Shown here one piece after another: positions 1 to 9,402 of a stretch of 14,860 nucleotides of DNA. Position numbers and translations under genes: made by a program. This stretch comes from Rhodoferax sp. (GTDB lineage: Bacteria; Pseudomonadota; Gammaproteobacteria; Burkholderiales; Burkholderiaceae_C), in NCBI GenBank assembly GCA_029946045.1, contig JAQSDS010000417.1, forward strand, positions 1 to 14,860. The letters are read 5' to 3'. Each line of letters begins with the position of its first letter. The stretch's first letter is position 1. Under the pieces are notes generated by a model. The model searched no databases, was not told where the DNA came from, and saw only the letters and a program-made list of their open reading frames with translations.

Positions 1-288
1 CATGCCGACACACACACCGAACATCGGCTTGCTGGATGCAGCCTCCAGAACCGACTGCAGCAAACCGGATTCACGCAACTCGCGCATGCAATCAGGCATG
101 GCACCCTGCCCCGGCAGCACCACACGCTCGGCAGCGCGCACCACGTCAGGCTCCTGCGTAATCACAACCTGAAAACCACTGCCCATTGCCGCGACCTGCA
201 CCGCCTGCGACACCGAGCGCAAATTACCCATGCCGTAATCGACCACGGCCACAGTTTTTCCTGACACAGGATGAGCTATTGAATTCAT
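1..288 (-). CDS. hisH: Imidazole glycerol phosphate synthase glutaminase subunit HisH (3' end missing)
   Basis: HisH hydrolyses glutamine and passes ammonia to HisF, which makes IGP and AICAR in histidine biosynthesis in the cytoplasm. Only the first 96 codons are in the window, out of about 200 in the family. Residues 12-23 read [12 protein letters not shown], the typical N-terminal strand and oxyanion-side loop of class I amidotransferases. The piece ends at FGVCVGM (residues 90-96), so the expected nucleophile Cys93 is present, while the catalytic His/Glu pair lies beyond the window. The ATG at 288-286 has only a weak purine stretch upstream. It follows hisB by 49 bp, which suggests a shared his transcript with probable hisA and hisF downstream. 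Confidence 0.93.
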   Translation of the reverse strand, partial: MNSIAHPVSGKTVAVVDYGMGNLRSVSQAVQVAAMGSGFQVVITQEPDVVRAAERVVLPGQGAMPDCMRELRESGLLQSVLEAASSKPMFGVCVGM

Positions 289-337
289 GGTTCACTGCAA
301 AGATAGACTGACACCAGTGTCCAATTCAATTCTTGAA

Positions 338-976
338 CTAGAGCGAGCCTTTGGTGGAAGGGATGCTACCCAAAGCGCGCGGATCATGCTCCAGTGCCGC
401 CCGCAGGGCACGGGCGAAGGCCTTGAACACCGTCTCTGCTTGGTGGTGTGCGTTGACCCCTTTGAGGTTATCAATGTGGAGCGTCACCAAGGCGTGGTTG
501 ACAAAGCCCTGGAAAAATTCATGCATCAATTGGCTGTCAAAGTTGCCGATCATTCCACTGGTAAACGGCACATCCATCACCAAGCCAGGACGACCTGAAA
601 AATCGATCACCACACGGCTCAAAGCCTCGTCGAGCGGCACATAAGCATGCCCATAACGACGAATGCCCTTTTTGTCACCCACAGCTTTGTAAACGGCCTG
701 CCCAAACGTAATGCCAACATCTTCAACGGTGTGATGGCCATCAATGTGCAGATCACCATCGGCATCGATGTCGAGGTCAATCATTCCATGGCGTGCAATT
801 TGATCAAGCATGTGATCAAAAAAACCGATTCCCGTGTGCAAATGCGACTGCCCGGTGCCATCGAGGTTAACGCGAACCGAAATCTTTGTTTCTGCAGTCT
901 GACGCACGACATCGGCGCATCTCGGCAACGTTGCTGACGAGGTATCGGGCAATTCTGTCAAAGGGTAGTTCGTCAT
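338..976 (-). CDS. hisB: Imidazoleglycerol-phosphate dehydratase HisB (monofunctional)
   Basis: Dehydrates imidazole glycerol phosphate to imidazole acetol phosphate, a late step of histidine biosynthesis. The 212-residue product carries the family signatures [27 protein letters not shown] and [15 protein letters not shown], whose His and Glu residues bind the Mn2+ pair. There is no N-terminal HAD phosphatase domain, unlike the bifunctional enterobacterial HisB, so histidinol-phosphatase must be encoded elsewhere. The ATG at 976 gives about 20 extra residues before the conserved RQTAETKI stretch and has no clear Shine-Dalgarno. A GTG just before RQTAETKI is an alternative start. It is the first his gene after the terminator of the ribosomal operon, so it needs its own promoter between about 977 and 1086; none was convincing. 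Confidence 0.95.
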   Translation of the reverse strand: MTNYPLTELPDTSSATLPRCADVVRQTAETKISVRVNLDGTGQSHLHTGIGFFDHMLDQIARHGMIDLDIDADGDLHIDGHHTVEDVGITFGQAVYKAVGDKKGIRRYGHAYVPLDEALSRVVIDFSGRPGLVMDVPFTSGMIGNFDSQLMHEFFQGFVNHALVTLHIDNLKGVNAHHQAETVFKAFARALRAALEHDPRALGSIPSTKGSL

Positions 977-1086
977 GGAGGCTTGTTATCAGCGAAAAAC
1001 AGTAGCGTAACAGAAGGAAAACCAGGACATGCTTCTTAGCTAGCCCGGATTCAGTTTAAAGATAAAAACCAATCATGTTTCAAAAC

Positions 1087-1117
1087 ACAAAAAAAAAGCC
1101 CACTAACGTAGGCTTTT
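1087..1117 (-). terminator. Intrinsic terminator after tRNA-fMet
   Basis: On the minus strand a stem AAAAGCCTAC / GTGGGCTTTT with a GTTA loop (stem arms 1117-1108 and 1103-1094, one G-T pair) is followed directly by a run of T (1093-1089, continuous with the stem's own Ts). This is a textbook rho-independent terminator. It starts 3 nt after the encoded CCA end of the tRNA and probably ends the whole spc-alpha-tRNA transcript before hisB. Confidence 0.9.
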
Positions 1118-1120
1118 AAT

Positions 1121-1197
<77 letters not shown>

Positions 1198-1218
1198 GTA
1201 TGTTTGTATTGTAACCGA

Positions 1219-1614
1219 TTAAGCAGCTGTTTCCGCTTCTGGAGCAACTGTTTCTGGTCCGCGATCAACCAGTTCAACGATACACATAGGTGCATTGTCG
1301 CCCACTCGGAAACCCATTTTTAGGATACGGGTGTAGCCGCCTGGTCGGGCATTGAATCGAGGGCCCAAAACATTGAACAACTTGACCACCGAGTCGCGAT
1401 CACGCAGACGATCGAATGCCAGACGGCGGTTGGCAAGTGTTGCCGTTTTAGCCAAAGTAATCATTGGCTCAACAACACGACGCAATTCCTTGGCTTTTGG
1501 CACCGTTGTCTTAATAACTTCGTGCTCAATCAGCGAATTCATCATGTTACGCAACATCGCCAGACGGTGGGAAGAAGTGCGATTTAATTTGCGAAGACCT
1601 AGTCCGTGACGCAT
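1219..1614 (-). CDS. rplQ: 50S ribosomal protein L17
   Basis: L17 is a late-cluster protein of the large subunit near the exit tunnel. The 131-residue product begins [20 protein letters not shown] and continues through the conserved [12 protein letters not shown] and [21 protein letters not shown] segments. [14 protein letters not shown] forms the end of the fold, and a short acidic/alanine tail follows. Upstream AAAGGA sits 7-8 nt before the ATG. It is the last protein gene of the alpha operon, 67 nt after rpoA, and is followed closely by tRNA-fMet. Confidence 0.98.
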   Translation of the reverse strand: MRHGLGLRKLNRTSSHRLAMLRNMMNSLIEHEVIKTTVPKAKELRRVVEPMITLAKTATLANRRLAFDRLRDRDSVVKLFNVLGPRFNARPGGYTRILKMGFRVGDNAPMCIVELVDRGPETVAPEAETAA

Positions 1615-1681
1615 GGTATTTTCCTTTATTTAATAAAAACAGCCGTATCAGGTACTGTTCATGTCACATCGATAAATTTGA

Positions 1682-2674
1682 TTATCGTTTTTCAAGTGAA
1701 ACTGGTGGCCAGCTTTCAAGCTTCATACCCAAAGTCAGCCCACGGGAAGCCAGCACTTCCTTGATTTCATTGAGCGACTTCCGACCCAGATTAGGAGTCT
1801 TGAGCAGCTCGTTTTCGGTACGCTGAATCAGATCACCGATGTAATAAATATTTTCGGCTTTGAGACAGTTGGCAGAGCGGACCGTCAGCTCAAGCTCATC
1901 GACCGGGCGCAACAGCACTGGGTCAAAGTTCGAACTACCACCACGCACCGGGGAGGCGATGATGGAATCAACGTCACCGCCTTCAAGCTGAGCAAACACA
2001 GCCATCTGCTCAATCAGGATCTTGGCCGAAGCACGAACCGCGTCTTCAGCAGAAAGCGCACCATTGGTCTCAATATCAAGAATCAGCTTGTCCAAGTCAG
2101 TGCGCTGCTCAACGCGGGCACTTTCCACGGTGTAACTGACCCGCTTAACAGGCGAGAATGACGCATCCAGAACAATACGACCAATTGACTTTGTCGTGTC
2201 GTCCAGGTGACGACGCAGGGTGCCCGGGACATAACCACGACCACGCTCCACCTTGATCTGCACATCCAACTTGCCGCCATGCGCCAAATTAGCGATCACG
2301 TGCTCTGGGTTGATGATCTCAACATCATGCGGTGTCTGGATATCACCAGCGCAAACAACACCTTCGGTGTCCTTACGCAAGCTCAAGGTGACTTCGTCGC
2401 GGTTATAAAGCTTGAAAACGATGCCTTTGAGATTCAACAAAATGTTGACCACGTCCTCATGAACACCTTCAATCGAAGAGTACTCATGCAGCACACCGGC
2501 AATCGTCACCTCGGTTGGTGCAAACCCAGGCATGGACGACAGCAACACACGGCGCAAGGCATTACCCAAGGTGTGACCGTAGCCTCTTTCAAAAGGCTCC
2601 AGTACTACTTTAGCCCTGTTGGTAGACAACTGCTCAACATTGATAGCCTTAGGTTTTAGTAAAATATTTTGCAT
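1682..2674 (-). CDS. rpoA: DNA-directed RNA polymerase subunit alpha
   Basis: Alpha dimerises to scaffold assembly of beta and beta', and its C-terminal domain contacts UP elements and activators. The 330-residue product has an N-terminal domain (about 1-230, with the dimerisation segment [21 protein letters not shown]) and a C-terminal domain with [20 protein letters not shown] and the helix-hairpin-helix stretch [20 protein letters not shown]. The LTVRSANC arginine corresponds to the DNA-contacting R265 of E. coli. I start at ATG 2674 because AGAGGA lies 7 nt before it; a TTG two codons upstream (2680) overlaps that spacing and is unlikely. It sits 103 nt after rpsD, a gap that holds hairpins. 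Confidence 0.98.
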   Translation of the reverse strand: MQNILLKPKAINVEQLSTNRAKVVLEPFERGYGHTLGNALRRVLLSSMPGFAPTEVTIAGVLHEYSSIEGVHEDVVNILLNLKGIVFKLYNRDEVTLSLRKDTEGVVCAGDIQTPHDVEIINPEHVIANLAHGGKLDVQIKVERGRGYVPGTLRRHLDDTTKSIGRIVLDASFSPVKRVSYTVESARVEQRTDLDKLILDIETNGALSAEDAVRASAKILIEQMAVFAQLEGGDVDSIIASPVRGGSSNFDPVLLRPVDELELTVRSANCLKAENIYYIGDLIQRTENELLKTPNLGRKSLNEIKEVLASRGLTLGMKLESWPPVSLEKR

Positions 2675-2695
2675 GTACAAATCCTCTTGATACCC

Positions 2696-2712
2696 CCGGT
2701 GACTTACACCGG
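2696..2712 (-). other. Hairpin in the rpsD-rpoA gap upstream of rpoA
   Basis: On the minus strand CCGGTG and CACCGG form a perfect 6-bp GC-rich stem around a TAAGT loop, 21 nt before the rpoA ATG and just upstream of its ribosome binding site. No T tract follows, so it is not an intrinsic terminator. A second weaker nested fold (GCAAC...GTTGC enclosing CGAT...ATCG) lies earlier in the same 103-nt gap. The role is unknown; translation control or RNA processing is possible. Confidence 0.5.
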
Positions 2713-2777
2713 TAAAGGCTTACGATGCAACAGACGAGCGATAAACCATCGGTTGCCAAAACATAGGCTGATTACAC

Positions 2778-3401
2778 TTAACGTGAATACAGCTCAACAA
2801 TCAGTGACTCATTGACGTCAGCCGCGAACTGATCACGATCTGGTACTGATTTGAAAACGCCTTCTGCCTTTTCAATGCTGACTTCAACCCAAGCAGGCAT
2901 GCCAACTTGTTGCGCCAATTGCAAGGCCTCAACAATACGAGCCTGCTTGTTCGATTTCTCACGAACCGCCACCACGTCGCCCACCTTGACCAAGTAGGAG
3001 GGGATGTTCACCGATTTGCCATTAACCAGAATGGCCTTGTGCGAAACCAGCTGTCGGGATTCAGCACGGGTGGAACCAAAGCCCATGCGGTAAACGACGT
3101 TGTCAAGACGCGTTTCAAGCAAGGCCAACAAGTTGGCGCCAGTATTGCCCTTACGACGATCAGCTTCCTCAAAATAACGACGGAACTGCTTTTCGAGCAC
3201 ACCGTACATGCGTTTGACTTTTTGCTTTTCGCGCAACTGAATACCGAAGTCAGAGGTACGAGCACCGGATGTGCGGCCATGCTGACCTGGTTTAGAGTCG
3301 AATTTGACTTTGTCACCAATGGAACGACGAGCGCTCTTCAGAAACAGGTCGGTGCCTTCACGGCGTGAGAGTTTGCCTTTTGGGCCTAAAAAACGTGCCA
3401 C
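2778..3401 (-). CDS. rpsD: 30S ribosomal protein S4 (GTG start)
   Basis: S4 nucleates assembly of the 30S body on 16S rRNA and, in E. coli, represses the alpha operon. The product has the N-terminal [19 protein letters not shown] region, then SKPGQHG, the S4 RNA-binding domain around [20 protein letters not shown] and [18 protein letters not shown], and ends [11 protein letters not shown] start at GTG 3401-3399 (V-ARFLGPKG), which gives exactly the family's usual 207 residues and has AAGGA 7 nt upstream. An in-frame ATG at 3422 would add seven residues and place the Shine-Dalgarno inside the gene. An 84-nt gap with two hairpins precedes it. Confidence 0.97.
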   Translation of the reverse strand: MARFLGPKGKLSRREGTDLFLKSARRSIGDKVKFDSKPGQHGRTSGARTSDFGIQLREKQKVKRMYGVLEKQFRRYFEEADRRKGNTGANLLALLETRLDNVVYRMGFGSTRAESRQLVSHKAILVNGKSVNIPSYLVKVGDVVAVREKSNKQARIVEALQLAQQVGMPAWVEVSIEKAEGVFKSVPDRDQFAADVNESLIVELYSR

Positions 3402-3425
3402 TTGAATTTCCTTTTTGATCATCTA

Positions 3426-3465
3426 CCGCTTGAAAAAGCGGGAGCCAATGTGCGAACACATTGGC
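3426..3465 (-). other. Two tandem hairpins in the rpsD leader
   Basis: Between the rpsK stop and the rpsD start the minus strand carries GCCAATGTG-TTCG-CACATTGGC (3465-3444, perfect 9-bp stem with a UUCG loop). After a 2-nt gap comes CCGCTT-TTTC-AAGCGG (3441-3426, perfect 6-bp stem). The rpsD ribosome binding site begins about 15 nt later. There is no proper T tract after either stem. The arrangement suggests a regulatory or processing element, possibly for S4 autoregulation, but that role is inference. Confidence 0.6.
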
Positions 3466-3485
3466 GGTGGGCTTGGTTTGAAAAA

Positions 3486-3890
<405 letters not shown>

Positions 3891-3909
3891 TATGAACTTT
3901 CAGTGCCTG

Positions 3910-4275
3910 TTATTTCTTGAGAGAAGCCGCTGCTTTACGAGGACCTTTGCGCGTGCGCGCATTGGTACGTGTGCGCTGACCACGCAAAGGCAGACCCCGA
4001 CGATGGCGGAAGCCACGGTAGCAACCAATATCCATCAAACGCTTGATGTTCATAGTTGTTTCGCGACGCAAATCACCTTCAATCGTGAATTTAGCGACTT
4101 CGTCACGCACTTTTTCAAGTTCTGAGTCTGTCAGATCCTTGATTTTTTTAGCGTAGTCGACACCACAAGATTCGCAAATCTTGCGGGCGCGGCTGCGTCC
4201 GATACCGAAGATGGCTGTTAAACCAATTTCAGAGTGCTTTTGTGGTGGAATATTGATACCAGCGATACGTGCCAT
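3910..4275 (-). CDS. rpsM: 30S ribosomal protein S13
   Basis: S13 sits in the 30S head, contacts P-site tRNA through its basic tail and bridges to L5 in the 50S. The 121-residue product begins [22 protein letters not shown], continues with the helix-turn-helix-like [17 protein letters not shown] and the coiled segment [12 protein letters not shown]. It ends with the basic tail [27 protein letters not shown] precedes the ATG by about 6 nt. The gap from rpmJ is only 24 nt, so there is no room for the rpsM-leader pseudoknot through which S4 represses the alpha operon in E. coli. Confidence 0.98.
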   Translation of the reverse strand: MARIAGINIPPQKHSEIGLTAIFGIGRSRARKICESCGVDYAKKIKDLTDSELEKVRDEVAKFTIEGDLRRETTMNIKRLMDIGCYRGFRHRRGLPLRGQRTRTNARTRKGPRKAAASLKK

Positions 4276-4299
4276 TTTGATCCTCTATAACTCTTGCAA

Positions 4300-4413
4300 T
4301 TAACCCTGACGCTGTTTGTGACGTGGATCTGTACAAATCACACGAACCACACCCTTACGCCGAATAATCTTGCAGTTGCGGCAAATTTTCTTGACTGAAG
4401 CCGAAACTTTCAT
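4300..4413 (-). CDS. rpmJ: 50S ribosomal protein L36 (zinc-ribbon type)
   Basis: This 37-residue gene reads [20 protein letters not shown], then a GVVRVICTD segment, and ends PRHKQRQG. Cys11, Cys14, Cys27 and His32 are the zinc ligands of the ordinary (C+) form of L36, a small 50S protein. AGGAG lies about 6 nt before the ATG. It sits between infA and rpsM, the usual place in betaproteobacteria. No zinc-free paralogue is in the window. Confidence 0.97.
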   Translation of the reverse strand: MKVSASVKKICRNCKIIRRKGVVRVICTDPRHKQRQG

Positions 4414-4447
4414 TGCGTTCTCCTAAACAATTCGTAAAAAGTTGAAA

Positions 4448-4666
4448 CTACTTGGCACGAAACACAATACGTGCCCGGCTCAAATCATACGGTGTAAGCT
4501 CTACTGTCACTTTGTCGCCTGGCAAGATACGGATGTAATGCATACGCATTTTTCCGGAAATATGCCCGAGAACAATGTGACCGTTTTCAAGTTTTACCCT
4601 GAAGGTCGCATTGGGAAGATTTTCTACAATCTCACCCTGCATTTGAATGACGTCGTCTTTTGACAT
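4448..4666 (-). CDS. infA: Translation initiation factor IF-1
   Basis: IF-1 binds the A site of the 30S subunit and helps IF-2 and IF-3 select the initiator tRNA. The 72-residue product is a single S1-like OB fold with the family core [39 protein letters not shown] and [13 protein letters not shown]. The start ATG lies 10 nt after the secY stop with a weak GAGA upstream, so coupled translation is likely. Its place between secY and rpmJ, together with an initiator tRNA at the end of the same gene series, groups two initiation components. Confidence 0.97.
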   Translation of the reverse strand: MSKDDVIQMQGEIVENLPNATFRVKLENGHIVLGHISGKMRMHYIRILPGDKVTVELTPYDLSRARIVFRAK

Positions 4667-4676
4667 ATATTTAATC

Positions 4677-5987
4677 TCAGGAAGCCTTGAAGTTGGCTTT
4701 TTTCAGCAGAGATTCATATTGCTGCGACATCAAATAATTTTGTACCTGGGCCATGAAGTCCATGGTCACCACAACAATAATCAACAATGAAGTACCACCA
4801 AAGTAAAACGGTACGTTGTACTTGAGAATCAGAAATTCAGGCAACAAGCATACCAAAGTGATATACATGGCACCCACAAAAGTCAACCGGAGCAAAATCT
4901 TGTCGATGTATTTGGCTGTGTGATCACCAGGACGAATACCGGGCACAAAGGCACCACTTTTCTTGAGGTTGTCAGCAGTTTCACGGCTGTTAAATACGAG
5001 GGCCGTATAAAAGAAACAAAAGAAAATAATAGCGGCTGCGTACAACATGACATAGATCGGCTGACCCGGCGTCAAAGACCCGGCGATGTCCTTCAGCCAA
5101 CGCATTGAATCACCTGAACTAAACCAACCAACCACAGTAGCAGGCAACAGAATAATCGATGATGCAAAGATTGGAGGAATGACACCGGCCATATTCAACT
5201 TAAGTGGCAAATGGGAAGACTGCCCGCCATAAACTTTATTGCCGACCTGACGCCGGGCATAGTTCACAAGAATCTTGCGCTGACCACGTTCGACAAACAC
5301 GACGAAATAAGTCACCAGTGCCACCAGAACAATAATCAACAAGGAAACTATGATGCTCATCGCGCCGGTACGAACCAATTCGAGTAAGCCACCCACCGCA
5401 TTAGGCAAACCAGCAGCAATGCCTGCAAAAATCAGGATGGAGATACCATTACCAAGGCCGCGCTCGGTAATCTGCTCGCCCAACCACATCAAAAACAAGG
5501 TTCCAGCAGTGAGGGTAACAACAGCGGTCATGCGAAAGCCAAAGCCTGGCTGAATGACCAAACCAGCTGAACTCTCAAGTGCAACAGCAATGCCCAATGA
5601 CTGGAACAAGGCCAAACCTAGTGTGCCGTAGCGGGTGTACTGGGTAATCTTGCGACGTCCCGCTTCGCCTTCTTTTTTCAACTGCTCAAAGGCAGGAAGC
5701 ACATAGCCTAACAATTGCATGATGATCGATGCCGAAATGTACGGCATGATACCCAGAGCAAAAATGGTGAATCGGGACAGCGCACCACCCGAAAACATGT
5801 TGAACATGCCAAGAATGCCGCCCTGCTGTCCCTTGAAAAACTGTTGCAACTGAACCGGATCGATGCCAGGCACCGGGATGTGTGCGCCCACACGGTAAAC
5901 CACAAGGGCGAGCAACAAAAAGACCAAACGGCGGCGCAAATCGCCGTATTTGTCTGTTTTTGCCGAAAGAGCCGTACTGGTAGCCAC
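4677..5987 (-). CDS. secY: Protein translocase subunit SecY (GTG start)
   Basis: SecY is the channel of the SecYEG translocon in the inner membrane. The 436-residue product has the expected ten hydrophobic segments. The N-terminus has [20 protein letters not shown] then PVPGID, the next region has [18 protein letters not shown], and the cytoplasmic loop contains [20 protein letters not shown] later loop ([20 protein letters not shown]) and the [15 protein letters not shown] segment correspond to SecA/ribosome contact regions. The start is GTG (5987-5985), with AGGA 9 nt upstream, and gives the usual family N-terminus. It lies 22 nt after rplO, the normal spc-operon position. Confidence 0.98.
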   Translation of the reverse strand: MATSTALSAKTDKYGDLRRRLVFLLLALVVYRVGAHIPVPGIDPVQLQQFFKGQQGGILGMFNMFSGGALSRFTIFALGIMPYISASIIMQLLGYVLPAFEQLKKEGEAGRRKITQYTRYGTLGLALFQSLGIAVALESSAGLVIQPGFGFRMTAVVTLTAGTLFLMWLGEQITERGLGNGISILIFAGIAAGLPNAVGGLLELVRTGAMSIIVSLLIIVLVALVTYFVVFVERGQRKILVNYARRQVGNKVYGGQSSHLPLKLNMAGVIPPIFASSIILLPATVVGWFSSGDSMRWLKDIAGSLTPGQPIYVMLYAAAIIFFCFFYTALVFNSRETADNLKKSGAFVPGIRPGDHTAKYIDKILLRLTFVGAMYITLVCLLPEFLILKYNVPFYFGGTSLLIIVVVTMDFMAQVQNYLMSQQYESLLKKANFKAS

Positions 5988-6009
5988 TTACACCAATCCT
6001 GATTCTGTA

Positions 6010-6441
6010 TTAAGCAACACTGCCGCCGGCAGCTTCAATTGCAAGTTTGGCTGCGGCAGTCGCACCAACACCATTCAATTTGAAGGCCTTGGTAACTTCG
6101 CCGGTCTTGATGATCTTGACAACCCTGGCCAACTCACCCACCAGACCAGCCTGCTTCAGAACGAGCACATCGATATCTGCAACATCGAGCAGATTCAAGG
6201 CAGACAAAGTCACTTCAGCGTTGAACTTCAGCAACGCAGACTTGAAACCACGCTTGGGAAGACGACGCTGCATAGGCATTTGACCGCCTTCGAAGCCCAC
6301 CTTGTGGTAACCACCGGCACGTGACTTTTGACCTTTGTGACCACGACCGGCTGTTTTACCAATACCCGAGCCGATGCCGCGACCAACACGGCGTTTGTAA
6401 TGTTTAGCGCCGTCAGCCGGCTTGATGCCATTGAGTTCCAT
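6010..6441 (-). CDS. rplO: 50S ribosomal protein L15
   Basis: L15 is a late-assembly protein of the large subunit with a long basic extension into rRNA. The product begins [20 protein letters not shown], followed by a Gly/Arg-rich [37 protein letters not shown] and an alanine-rich C-terminal domain. Two adjacent ATGs exist (6444 and 6441). I use 6441: it gives 143 residues as in relatives and places AGAGG 6 nt upstream rather than 3. The gap to rpmD is 10 nt. Confidence 0.97.
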   Translation of the reverse strand: MELNGIKPADGAKHYKRRVGRGIGSGIGKTAGRGHKGQKSRAGGYHKVGFEGGQMPMQRRLPKRGFKSALLKFNAEVTLSALNLLDVADIDVLVLKQAGLVGELARVVKIIKTGEVTKAFKLNGVGATAAAKLAIEAAGGSVA

Positions 6442-6451
6442 CATTTACCTC

Positions 6452-6634
6452 TTACAGCACTTTAACCAAGTAGCTGATTTTGTTGATCATGCCGCGGACT
6501 TCTGGCGTATCCACCAGCTCGCTTGTGCTGCGAATCTTGCGCAAACCCAAACCACGAACAGTCGCACGGTGTGACTCTGCGCAGCCAATGGGGCTACGCA
6601 CAAGTTGAACGGTCACTTTTTTTTGCGTTGTCAT
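6452..6634 (-). CDS. rpmD: 50S ribosomal protein L30
   Basis: A 60-residue large-subunit protein with the core [20 protein letters not shown], then LGLRKI and [14 protein letters not shown], a ferredoxin-like fold. The ATG at 6634 follows GGAG by about 9 nt and gives the usual length. An in-frame TTG at 6649 would place the Shine-Dalgarno inside the gene and is rejected. It begins 15 nt after rpsE. Confidence 0.96.
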   Translation of the reverse strand: MTTQKKVTVQLVRSPIGCAESHRATVRGLGLRKIRSTSELVDTPEVRGMINKISYLVKVL

Positions 6635-6649
6635 TGTTGAAAACTCCAA

Positions 6650-7174
6650 TTAAGCAAAAATCTCTTCGATCGTCTTACCACGCTTGGCGGCAACGAGAGA
6701 GGGTGTTGTGGCGTGCGACAGCGCGTCCAAGGTGGCGCGAACCATGTTGTAGGGGTTCGAAGAACCATGGCTCTTGGCCACGATATCTGTGATGCCAATC
6801 ACTTCAAACACGGCGCGCATGGGACCACCTGCAATGATGCCGGTACCCTTGGGAGCCGGTGCCATCATGACCGAAGCAGCACCATGATGACCCATCACCT
6901 TATGGTGAATGGAGCCATTTTTAAGCGACACCTTGGTCATGTTGCGACGTGCTTCTTCCATAGCTTTTTGCACGGCAGCAGGAACTTCTTTCGACTTTCC
7001 CTTACCCATGCCGACGGTACCGTCACCATCACCAACCACAGTCAGCGCAGCGAAACCCAGAATGCGACCGCCCTTGACCACTTTCGTGACCCGGTTGATC
7101 GCGATCATTTTTTCGCGCAGACCATCCTCAGGCCCTTCAGCCTTACCTTGCATTTTTGCTTGTACTTTAGCCAT
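6650..7174 (-). CDS. rpsE: 30S ribosomal protein S5
   Basis: S5 sits at the mRNA entry side of the 30S and affects decoding accuracy. The 174-residue product has an N-terminal double-stranded RNA-binding fold with [20 protein letters not shown] and [18 protein letters not shown]. The C-terminal domain includes [20 protein letters not shown] and ends with the [19 protein letters not shown] region and a short basic tail. The KGGR loop, where spectinomycin-resistance changes occur in E. coli, looks wild type. A CGGAA motif lies upstream of the ATG, 17 nt after rplR. Confidence 0.98.
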   Translation of the reverse strand: MAKVQAKMQGKAEGPEDGLREKMIAINRVTKVVKGGRILGFAALTVVGDGDGTVGMGKGKSKEVPAAVQKAMEEARRNMTKVSLKNGSIHHKVMGHHGAASVMMAPAPKGTGIIAGGPMRAVFEVIGITDIVAKSHGSSNPYNMVRATLDALSHATTPSLVAAKRGKTIEEIFA

Positions 7175-7191
7175 CTTAATTTCCGATCTGC

Positions 7192-7557
7192 TTAGAACTG
7201 CAAGCCAGCTTCACGTGCCGCATCAGCCAGCGCTTTGACGCGGCCATGGTACGCAAATCCTGCACGATCAAACGCTACTTTTTCAACACCAACAGCTTTT
7301 GCCTTTTCAGCCAAACGCTTACCAATGACCTGGGCAGCAGCAACATTGCCACCTTTACCAGATCCGCCCAATGACTGACGCACTTCGGCTTCGGCCGTCG
7401 ATGCGGTGGCCAAAACTTTGCTTCCATCGCCAGAAATTACACTGGCGTAGATATGCAAGTTGGTACGATTCACCGTCAAACGGGCAACGCCTTGGAGGGC
7501 GATGCGAATCCGGGTTTGACGGGCTCTGCGAAGACGCTGCTCTTTTTTGCTCAACAT
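7192..7557 (-). CDS. rplR: 50S ribosomal protein L18
   Basis: L18 binds 5S rRNA together with L5 and anchors it in the central protuberance. The 121-residue product opens with the basic [19 protein letters not shown], then [20 protein letters not shown], and ends with [20 protein letters not shown] and [11 protein letters not shown], all typical. It lies 11 nt after rplF. Confidence 0.98.
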   Translation of the reverse strand: MLSKKEQRLRRARQTRIRIALQGVARLTVNRTNLHIYASVISGDGSKVLATASTAEAEVRQSLGGSGKGGNVAAAQVIGKRLAEKAKAVGVEKVAFDRAGFAYHGRVKALADAAREAGLQF

Positions 7558-7568
7558 GTTGCAGATCC

Positions 7569-8102
7569 TTATTTCTTTTTGGTTTCTTTGATGGCGACTT
7601 TTTCGTCAGCGTACCGAATGCCCTTGCCTTTGTAGGGCTCAGGCGGACGGACCGCACGAATTTCAGCTGCGATCTGACCAACGCGCTGACGGTCAGCACC
7701 CTTGATCACGACTTCTGTCGGAGTGGGGGTTGCGACAGTGATGCCGGCAGGCATGTCAATGTTGACCGGGTGAGAGTAACCCACCGTCAAATTGAGCTTG
7801 CTACCAGACGCCTGCGCTTTGTAACCCACACCAATCAAGGTCAACTTTTTTTCAAAGCCTTTGCTGACACCGACCACCATGTTGTTGACCAACTGGCGCA
7901 TGGTACCGGCCATTGCATCTGCTTCGCGTGAATCGTTGGCAGCAGCGAAACTCAGCTTGCCAGCGTTGCTGGAAATTTTCACCAGCATGTTTTGCGTCAG
8001 GGTCAGCAAACCACCAGCACCCTTGACACTGACACTTTGCTCACCAACCGTGACATCAACCCCAGCTGGGATGGTTACGGGCATTTTTGCTATACGGGAC
8101 AT
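7569..8102 (-). CDS. rplF: 50S ribosomal protein L6
   Basis: L6 lies near the sarcin-ricin loop and the factor-binding site of the 50S. The 177-residue product begins [19 protein letters not shown] and consists of two repeated alpha/beta domains. The second contains [17 protein letters not shown] and the signature [14 protein letters not shown], with a lysine-rich tail. I start at 8102, with GAGAGGAAA about 7-11 nt upstream. An in-frame start at 8144 would overlap the end of rpsH and add 14 unrelated residues. Confidence 0.97.
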   Translation of the reverse strand: MSRIAKMPVTIPAGVDVTVGEQSVSVKGAGGLLTLTQNMLVKISSNAGKLSFAAANDSREADAMAGTMRQLVNNMVVGVSKGFEKKLTLIGVGYKAQASGSKLNLTVGYSHPVNIDMPAGITVATPTPTEVVIKGADRQRVGQIAAEIRAVRPPEPYKGKGIRYADEKVAIKETKKK

Positions 8103-8128
8103 CTTGTATTTCCTCTCAATGTCACGCT

Positions 8129-8524
8129 TTAGGCGACGTAGCAAAGAACTTCACCACCGACACCGGTAGCGCGCGCCTTGCGGTCAGTCATGACACCCTT
8201 GGGCGTTGTGACAATTGCCACACCCAGGCCGTTTTGAACTTGCGGAATGGCATCGCTGCCACGATACACACGCAGACCAGGACGACTGACACGCTCAATG
8301 CGCTCAATCACAGGACGACCAGCGTAGTACTTCAAGGCAATTTCCAGCTCGGGCTTGCCGTCTGCTGGGTTGATCTTGAAACCATCAATATAACCCTCGT
8401 CCATCAGGACTTGGGCAATCGCGACCTTCACTTTAGAAGAAGGCACACGAACAGAAGTTTTTGCAACCATTTGCGCATTGCGAATGCGGGTCAACAGGTC
8501 GGCAATCGGATCACTCATACTCAT
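8129..8524 (-). CDS. rpsH: 30S ribosomal protein S8
   Basis: S8 binds the central domain of 16S rRNA and in E. coli represses the spc operon by binding mRNA near the rplE start. The 131-residue product begins [20 protein letters not shown] and carries [34 protein letters not shown] and a conserved C-terminus ending [13 protein letters not shown] lies 8 nt before the first ATG, so I keep MSMSD rather than starting at the second Met. Confidence 0.98.
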   Translation of the reverse strand: MSMSDPIADLLTRIRNAQMVAKTSVRVPSSKVKVAIAQVLMDEGYIDGFKINPADGKPELEIALKYYAGRPVIERIERVSRPGLRVYRGSDAIPQVQNGLGVAIVTTPKGVMTDRKARATGVGGEVLCYVA

Positions 8525-8542
8525 ATCTATTTCTCCTACCGA

Positions 8543-8848
8543 TTACCAACTGGCCTTGACGATGCCGGGTATTTCACCAGCAAAAGCCATTTCGCGAATC
8601 TTTGCACGAGCCAAACCAAATTGCTGGAACGTGCCACGAGGACGTCCAGTAATAGCACAGCGGTTACGCTGGCGGGTTGGGTTTGCATTGCGAGGCAAAG
8701 CCTGCAGACCCAGGCGGGCCGCAGCGCGCTCTTCGTCAGTGCGCTTTGCATCCGTTGAGATCGCCTTCAATTCCGCATGTTTTTTTGCGTACTTGGCAAC
8801 CAGTTTGTCTCTTTTGAGCTCGCGCTCGATTAAAGCCATCTTAGCCAC
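8543..8848 (-). CDS. rpsN: 30S ribosomal protein S14, zinc-independent form (GTG start)
   Basis: S14 is a head protein of the 30S. The 101-residue length, and the single Cys in [19 protein letters not shown] instead of a CxxC pair, mark the long zinc-free (C-) form usual in proteobacteria. Translation most likely starts at GTG 8848 ([14 protein letters not shown]), because GAGG sits 6 nt before it and 15 nt before the ATG at 8839; the GTG start also gives the family length. The Shine-Dalgarno overlaps the rplE stop codon region, so the two genes are tightly coupled. Confidence 0.96.
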   Translation of the reverse strand: MAKMALIERELKRDKLVAKYAKKHAELKAISTDAKRTDEERAAARLGLQALPRNANPTRQRNRCAITGRPRGTFQQFGLARAKIREMAFAGEIPGIVKASW

Positions 8849-8856
8849 AGATCACC

Positions 8857-9402
8857 TCAGTTCTTGAAGGGGAAACGGAAACCAGCGAGAAGTGCCTTGC
8901 ACTCCTCATCGGACTTGGCCGTTGTCGTGATACTGATATTGAGACCGCGCAAGGCATCAACCTTGTCATACTCAATTTCAGGGAAAATAATTTGCTCTTT
9001 CACGCCGATGTTGTAGTTGCCACGGCCATCAAATGAACGACCAGAGATACCACGGAAGTCACGCACTCGCGGCAAAGCGACGGTAACAAAGCGATCCAGG
9101 AACTCATACATTTGCGCACCGCGCAACGTGACCATGCAGCCAATAGCCTGATTCTCACGAATCTTGAAACCGGCAATCGCCTTCTTGGACATCGTAACCA
9201 CAGGTTTTTGACCCGCAATTTTCGACATGTCACTCACGGCGTGATCCATGACCTTCTTGTCAGCCACGGCCTCACTCACACCCATGTTGAGCGTGATCTT
9301 GGTCAGACGAGGAACTTGCATTGGCGACTTATAGCCAAACTTGGCCATCAGCTCGGGAGCCAATTTTTCACGGTAAATTTGTTGCAAACGAGCCATGTTC
9401 AT
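8857..9402 (-). CDS. rplE: 50S ribosomal protein L5
   Basis: L5 binds 5S rRNA and contacts the 30S head and P-site tRNA. The product has [20 protein letters not shown], the segment [40 protein letters not shown] and ends GFRFPFKN. The first ATG (9402) overlaps the rplX stop as ATGA, suggesting re-initiation, and gives 181 residues. An ATG two codons later (9396) would give 179 residues and a Shine-Dalgarno (GGTGG) with better spacing. The choice between the two is open. Confidence 0.97.
   Translation of the reverse strand: MNMARLQQIYREKLAPELMAKFGYKSPMQVPRLTKITLNMGVSEAVADKKVMDHAVSDMSKIAGQKPVVTMSKKAIAGFKIRENQAIGCMVTLRGAQMYEFLDRFVTVALPRVRDFRGISGRSFDGRGNYNIGVKEQIIFPEIEYDKVDALRGLNISITTTAKSDEECKALLAGFRFPFKN

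Noticed and set aside
977..1086. Promoter for hisB in the gap after the tRNA terminator
   Set aside because: Several partial hexamers exist (for example TTGGTT, GATAAC) but none pairs with a good partner at 16-18 bp. A promoter is expected here, but the sequence does not let me place it.
1615..1681. Terminator-like AACAG...CTGTTTTTATT between rpoA and rplQ
   Set aside because: The stem is only 5 bp plus a wobble with mismatches next to the loop. An intrinsic terminator here would cut off rplQ and the tRNA, so I treat it as chance.
4276..4299. E. coli-type S4 repressor pseudoknot in the rpsM leader
   Set aside because: The gap from rpmJ to rpsM is 24 nt, far too short for the known structure, and nothing similar was seen in it.
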